From NCBI GenBank assembly GCA_014871385.1, contig CM026426.1, forward strand, positions 90,378,893 to 90,442,892: a stretch of 64,000 bases of DNA. Reading direction: 5' to 3'. The notes beneath the pieces are model-generated. The model ran no database searches. It had not been told where the DNA came from and saw only the letters and a list, made by a program, of their open reading frames with translations. The stretch is from Ceratodon purpureus (Eukaryota; Streptophyta; Bryopsida; Pseudoditrichales; Ditrichaceae). This document shows positions 59,164 to 64,000 of this stretch, one piece after another; positions within the stretch are counted from its first letter, which is position 1; each line of letters opens with the position of its first letter. Made by a program: the position numbers and the translations under genes.

Positions 59164-60473
59164 CGGCGGACGGCCAAGAAGGGGGTAGGGGTGACAAGGC
59201 GGGTGGTTTAGGCGTTGTTGGGGGAGGGAAGAGGAGGGATGAAGGAGCGGGCGTCATTGGAAGTGGAAAGAAAAAGGGCGAGGCAGCTAGGGTTCTTGGG
59301 AGCGGGAGGAAGAAGGGCGAGTTAGTGGAGGATCAGCCAGCTGAGGAAGGAGACGGCACTACAGAAATGAAGAAGGGACACCCTGTTGGGAGCGAGAGGA
59401 AGGTTTGTGAGGCAGTGGAGGAGGTGAAAGCTAAGGAAGGGGACGGCGCAGCAGTGCTGAAGAAGGTTCCAACTGTCGGGAGCGGGAGGAAGATTCGTGA
59501 GGCTGTGGAGGAGGGGACAGTTGAGGAGCTACACGGCGCTGAATTGCCGAAGAAGGGTGGCGGTCCGACTGTTGGGAGCGGGAGGAAAAATGGTGAGGCA
59601 TTGGAGGAGGGGACAGCTGAGGGGCTACTCGTCGAATTATTGCCAAAGAAGGGTGGTGGAGTTGGAAGCCCGCGGAAGAAGGATGAGGCAGTGGCGGAAG
59701 GAGATGGTGCTATAGAGAAGGAGAAGGGACCGGTGACATCGAAGGAGAAAGGGAAGGAGGATGAGCCGCAGCCAGCGAGGAAGGATACACCCAAGCCAGG
59801 GTCGCAATGCCTGCCGGGACGCAAGGGCAAGTTGCTCTGGAGAGAGTATGGTAAGGATGGAGGAGCCACGGCCTCAGGTTTTGTAGATACATTGGCGCAG
59901 GTGGAGGCTGCAGCCAAATTCATGGCGGTTTCAAGACGGAAGGCGGAGGGGGGAATAAATGAGAGCATGGCTGCGGCAAAGGAGAAGGGCTCCATGGAAG
60001 GAGAGGAGGATATGGAGGATACAGAGGTTGTTATGGAGGATACTGGAGCTGAGATTGAAGTCCCTCGCGTGACGGATGATGAGCCTGCGGAAGGAGAGGG
60101 AGAAGGACCGTCGAAGGGTCATACGCCCCGGTCACCATTCAAGTTGAGGTTGAGGATACAAAAGGGTCCAGCTGTGGAAGAGGACTCAGGGCCGGGACTT
60201 GAGGGGGCGATAGAGAATGTTTATTCCGCAGACAAGACCACATATAAGGAGCTGGCGGAGATTGTTAGGGGGAGTGGGAGTCCCGTTGCTGTCCCTGAAG
60301 CCAATGTGCAGACGAGAGCACGCACCGCCGAGGAGGCCGAGCAAGCGGCTGAGGAATCCCCGGCATTGACCAGGGCTAAGGGTCGTAAGAGTGAGGGCAG
60401 AAAGAATGAGAAGGGAAAGGGCGACAAGGTAGGTGGAGGAATCTCACAGAAACGGCGGAGAGGCGCCACTTAG
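59164..60473 (+). CDS. Acidic/basic tandem-repeat protein, open to its end
   Basis: The frame is open from about 59093 to 60473, over 450 codons with no stop. The first half consists of about seven imperfect repeats of roughly 30 residues with the core VGSGRKxxEAVEEG...KKG (for example PTVGSGRKIREAVEEG and PTVGSGRKNGEALEEG). The second half is acidic with basic patches (AEIEVPRVTDDEPAEGEGEG; KLRLRIQKGPAVEEDSG) and ends KGDKVGGGISQKRRRGAT, a nuclear-type basic tail. It probably continues the gene starting at 55862 after a frameshift. A disordered nuclear or chromatin protein is likely by composition only. Unlike its upstream exons it has no internal stop, but that may reflect the GC-rich purine codons. 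Confidence 0.45.
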
Positions 60474-60724
60474 AATGAGGGCTTGAGCAATCTGTAGATT
60501 GCTTTTAGTATTTTATTTATTTTGATTTTTGATCTATTGAGCTGCGGTAGAATGTTTGTATAGAACGGATTTGCAGGTATATTAATATATCTTACCTCAT
60601 CACTGAGGTCTTTCTAACAGAGAAGGGTTACGGCTTGTGTACTTTATTTTCCATGCTGATGTGTTATTTGCGATCCATTTTGATTTCTTTGCATTTGTAC
60701 TTATGTTAGTCTTCCCCAGCAGCC
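60474..60724. other. Spacer or intron between repeat protein and SET domain
   Basis: AT-rich, with a possible 3' end (AATATATCTTACC). TCTTCCCCAG at 60711-60720 is a good acceptor for the SET exon, so the SET domain might belong to the same transcript. Confidence 0.35.
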
Positions 60725-61827
60725 TTGGAACTTTGCATTTCTACTTTTAAGAGTATGACGAGGGAAAGGTGGTCTGTTGGGATAGGATTCTACCAAGCCC
60801 AAGCTTGGTATGATGCAGCAGATTTGTCTAAGGGACTCGAGAGGATCCCTGTCCTTGTTGGTCAGTCTGATATTGCTATGAATTATTTTCAGTATATATT
60901 ATATCTAACTTGGTCTATGACCAAGGACACGTGCCTACCACCCTTCAGAGCCTTCGCCCTAGGGACTACTCTCTTTGTTCCCCGGTATGCTTGGGCGGGA
61001 ATGGTACTTGTGCGTGCCAAGCCGATTCAGTGCGTGGAGTTGCATACACCAAAGGAGGCATTGTGGAGGACGCGTATCTCTACAATCACAACGAAGAAGA
61101 TGCACATTACTGTAAGAAGGGTATACGGTGTTTTAATGGCAAATCAGTGTGCCGAGGTCATGTTCACTGTCTTTTCCTTAAGGAGTGCAATGTCAAGTGT
61201 AGGTGTCATAGTGATTGTGGCAATCGTGTTGTCCAGCAGGGGATGAAGTTTCAAATAAAGGTATTTCCTACAGCCCTTACGGTGTGGGGGATTTGGACGA
61301 CTGAGCTAATACCTAGAGGTGCGTTCGTTTTTGAGTTGGCGGGAGAGATTTTAACAAATGCTGAGCAAATGATTAGGAACATGGAGGTAGTTGGGGGTCA
61401 GTCCTATAGCTTGCAACTTGATGCTGACTGGGCCACTGAGCGGAAACTGGACGACCACAATGCATTGTGCTTGGATTCTACTCGATTTGGAAATGTGGCC
61501 AGGTTTTTGAACTACAGGTTAGAACTTGCGACCATATTCTACATACTTTGCGGTCTTTCTTCTTACATTCTACGATATGGCCTGACTGTGGGCCTCTGTC
61601 ATTACAGGTGTGAAGATTCTAACCTGGTGGACATACCTGTTTCGATAGAGAGTGTGGATCGCGGCTTCTATCATGTAGCATTTTTTGCAAGTCGTATCAT
61701 ACGTCCTGGAGAGGAACTAACCTGGGACTATGGCACTAATTTTAACAATGATGATCCGGACCTACCTCGGTTTACTTGTAAGTATATGAGTAAAATGTGT
61801 AGAGACAATGCTTTACCACTTGTCATC
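60725..61827 (+). pseudogene. C-terminal half of a SUVR1/2/4-type SET histone methyltransferase
   Basis: The text has ADLSKGLERIPVLV (the D.S.G.E...P.V start of pre-SET), a frameshift near 60900, then pre-SET CSPVCLGGNGTCACQ and HCLFLKECNVKCRCHSDCGN with RVVQQG. SET follows: IWTTELIPRGAFVFELAGEI, LDADWATE, ALCLDSTRFGNVARFLNY, a 90-bp GT-AG intron (61518-61607, no stop), RCEDSNLVDIPVSIESVD and ELTWDYG. The order matches SUVR proteins, which methylate histone H3 Lys9. The substrate-pocket motif NHRC is NYRC, and the post-SET C-x-C-x4-C (CRCGSKFC) is CKYMSKMC, losing one zinc ligand. The N-terminal WIYLD part of SUVRs is absent here. Activity is unlikely. It could share a transcript with the repeat protein upstream. 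Confidence 0.8.
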
Positions 61828-62279
61828 TGAAGGTCAGCCAATAAACCACCTAGGAGAAGATGACTCCACATATGTGTTGTGATATCCTTCTGTAAAGGAG
61901 AACCACACTCATACATTCTTCTAGACTTTCAAGAGCAAGCCTTCTGTTTACGCATAAAAGGGGTTAATCTTGAACAATATTTCTGCCGATATACTGTTTG
62001 TATCAGCGAAGATGTATTCAGAACATACTCTTTGTACATTTTATATACTATGCGTACATATCTAGAATATACTCTTTGCACATTTTTACATACTACACCT
62101 GCATATCCGAAATATACTCTTTGTACAGTTTTTGATGCACTACATGTACAAGTAAACCAAATGCAAGGATTTTTGGGACTCTTGGAACTTCAACTATTCT
62201 GAAGCAAACATAGAACAACTCGGATAAATAGACAACCATTCAAACTCTAGAGCTCGAAGCCTGAACTTGAGTTTATAAA
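61828..62279. other. Intergenic spacer
   Basis: Lies between the convergent SET and RING-H2 genes. No gene recognised apart from the tandem repeat listed separately. Confidence 0.5.
62023..62155. repeat. Three imperfect copies of a 44-45-bp repeat
   Basis: The phrase ATACTCTTTG(T/C)ACA.TTTT followed by ACTA begins at 62023, 62067 and 62112. Confidence 0.7.
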
Positions 62280-62280
62280 C

Positions 62281-64000
62281 TCACTTGTAAATTATTAAAA
62301 CAATCTTGGCTACTCTTTCTTGCACAATCTTCTCAATACGAGCGCGTGACCAAAGAGACATGCTACCCTCATCCCGAAGTGCCATTCTCCAGTCGGAAAC
62401 TACTCTCTGAAGAGCATTGTCGGACTTCTTGAGGATCACCTAATAGTCTAGGTCCAAATATTTGAAGGATTCTTCTATGAAAGTGCGACGATGGCGAATA
62501 GCTTCTTCCAGTTTCTTCAATACAAGTGCCCTCTCGACCGGATTTCTGTCGTACATCTTGTACACGTCAAGTTGCTCATACTCTCGCTCTACTTCTGTTC
62601 TTGTACCGTAGGCTTCTACAACAACTTCCGGTTTTGGAAACCGGAAGAAGCGATTACCATGTACACTCCAATGTCCTCCGAAGTTCCTACAAAAAAAATT
62701 CCCGCTCCTTAGCATTTGGAATTTCACGTGCCCTCATCTCCACCTCATAGTCGTGGGTCATCCATGAAAGATCGTCCAATTTGGCATTGCCCTCCGTAGA
62801 GAGTTGGTGAGTCATTGTCGTTGGATTCCAGGTAAGTGATTTTCCTTAGTCAAACCAATTCACCTCTTTCTTGGGTAGTTGGTCTAGTGGTAAATTACAA
62901 CAATCAAACTCGTGACCAGGTGGCATTAAGTGCTGTAGTCCCATCATCTCGTAAGACCAAGAACTAATTGGAGAGCGGCAAATAACACATTGTTTGCTAT
63001 TTAAACCTGCCCACGCGATGCAAGTTATGTGGAACTTGTGATTACAATGCCCCATCTCGATAGTCCCCTCCGGCCCAAAATATTGTTGACAAATGGAACA
63101 CTTCTCCTTCGAATATTCCTCAGACGGTTTGCGAGTATGGATAATCTCTCGTTTTGATTCATCCAAATGGGATGATAGAACATTGTACGGCATCCACCCC
63201 TCTTCGACCTCTAGTGCCCCCTCTCCTATTTTTTGAATAACCCCTCTCCTATTTTTTGAATGACCCCTCTCCTATTTTTTGAACTATGTAATGCGCGCTC
63301 CATCATTTCTTCTACGTCGCGCCATATCGTGATTTTTCTTGCATCCTCGCTGCCTTTGGCTGCTGCCTCGTTATACTTCTGTAAAGATGATTGGATAGCT
63401 TCTTCGACATCCATGGAAGTAATTGCACATTTCTTCATGTCCTGTTGTGCTTTAGAGACTATTGTCTCCTTACCTCGCAGTTTGTGGACCCAACCAAGCC
63501 ACGATAATGCCTTTGTGGAACATGGTGTATCGTCTACCATCTGTATAATACTCTTTAGCTTCTGCGGCTCTGTACGGGCCTCATCTCTTTCCCTTCTAGC
63601 CACCTCCAAATCCCGTAAAAGATTGTCCACTTCTTGTAAATCATCCATTGGCCCCTTTCCTCTCTCCTCATTTATTGGTGTTGCTTGGCCATTCAATGAA
63701 ACAGGACCACATGTCCTTTTGGAATTCTGAGACGCCACCCCTTCAGTGGCCCCATCTCCACTTTTATTTGAGAATTTTGAAAGGTCATCGGAATCCTCAT
63801 CATTGCTCGGAAATTGTATGACACCATCCATTTCTTCCGCCTTCACCATTTCCTTCTTCACCTTAGGCCTCATTTCTTCTATTTTGCTTTTCCCCTTCTC
63901 TTTTGGACGGTACTTCTCGCACTTTTGCACTTGTAAATTGAAATTATTCTTCACCTTGTCTAACCTTACAGTCAATTTCTCAATTATCTGCGTTGCCTCC
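62281..64000 (-). pseudogene. Coiled-coil RING-H2 protein, broken in four places, extends beyond window
   Basis: The coding sequence enters at 64000 in an open frame (EATQIIEKLTVRLDKV). It has a basic/acidic disordered part (KVKKEMVKAEEMD, NDEDSDDLSKFSNKS) and a coiled-coil stretch (MDDLQEVDNLLRDLEVARRE), to about 63290. After the 23-bp repeat array the frame resumes as ALEVEEGWMPYNVL and carries the RING-H2 finger CSIC...GHCNHKFHITC...CVIC (C-x2-C, C-x-H-x2-H-x2-C, C-x2-C), typical of E3 ubiquitin ligases. Further breaks are TAA at 62846-62848, a one-base frame change at the A8 run 62691-62698, and TAG at 62440-62442. The text between and after them stays coherent (EVEMRAREIPNAKEREFF; FRFPKPEVVVEAYGTRTEVE; WRMALRDEGSMSLWSRARIE) to a TGA at 62281. 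The family is unknown to me beyond the RING. Confidence 0.7.
63218..63286. repeat. 23-bp tandem triplication within the RING-H2 gene
   Basis: CCCCTCTCCTATTTTTTGAA plus three bases occurs at 63218-63240, 63241-63263 and 63264-63286. On the coding (minus) strand three copies shift the frame and create a stop; an array of two copies would keep the coiled-coil part in frame with the RING part. Confidence 0.9.

Noticed and set aside
59333..59995. Minus-strand frame of 220 codons rich in Ser and Pro
   Set aside because: It is the antisense of the GSGRK repeat region, caused by its biased codons.
61777..61783. TGTAAGTAT inside the post-SET region as a splice donor that would move the post-SET into another exon
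   Set aside because: The text after it (SKMCR) still aligns with the post-SET SKFCR, so it is probably exonic and simply mutated.

Overview
This window reads as nuclear DNA from a land plant, in a transposon-rich, gene-poor region. It carries plant-type CACTA (En/Spm) transposases with DUF4218/DUF4216-like parts, a Ty3/gypsy LTR retrotransposon, a plant LINE, GT-AG introns, TTTAGGG-type boxes, and fragments of plant nuclear genes (plastid-type amidophosphoribosyltransferase, ABC1 kinase, enoyl-CoA reductase, SUVR-type SET protein). I cannot name the species; a non-seed plant is possible but only a guess. Almost every coding region is broken by stops or frameshifts. No tRNA, rRNA or CRISPR array was seen.

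Layout. 0-9 kb: a 333-bp hairpin MITE, a decayed LINE reverse transcriptase on the minus strand, then a long stretch without a recognisable gene. 9.15-20.94 kb: a minus-strand gypsy element with a perfect 5-bp target duplication (GTTGA) and 590-bp LTRs. It sits inside an older DUF4216-type CACTA fragment whose frame continues across the insertion. Two later insertions lie inside it: an LTR-like segment in the integrase zinc finger, and a 1,970-bp CACTA element (TSD ATC) that splits the 5' LTR and carries a piece of an amidophosphoribosyltransferase gene. 21-26 kb: non-coding DNA with a GC-rich degenerate repeat, plus an unrecognised spliced candidate gene. 26.2-32.2 kb: a plus-strand CACTA transposase gene (TNP2 type) with preserved exon structure but many stops. 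33.0-37.5 kb: three unrelated host-gene fragments on the same strand (ABC1 kinase, GCN2/PEK-like kinase, enoyl-CoA reductase), introns included.

37.7-53.4 kb: unrecognised exons, then a long gene (about 42.3-47.9 kb) ending in a Ulp1-type cysteine protease with its catalytic residues intact, and on the opposite strand a SWIM zinc-finger protein. This pairing resembles Mutator-like elements that carry Ulp1 genes. The interval is enriched in the heptamer GTGACAC/GTGTCAC. 47.9-50.2 and 53.4-55.4 kb are AT-rich or simple-sequence DNA, including a (TA)n tract.

55.8-61.8 kb: a GC-richer region with a coiled-coil/RING-like protein in one frame cut by four stops, an acidic/basic tandem-repeat protein, and the C-terminal half of a SUVR1/2/4-type SET histone methyltransferase with damaged active-site and post-SET residues. 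62.3-64.0 kb: a minus-strand RING-H2 pseudogene, partly disrupted by a triplicated 23-bp repeat and running off the window. Overall the window is a stack of nested and gene-capturing transposons rather than a working operon or pathway.
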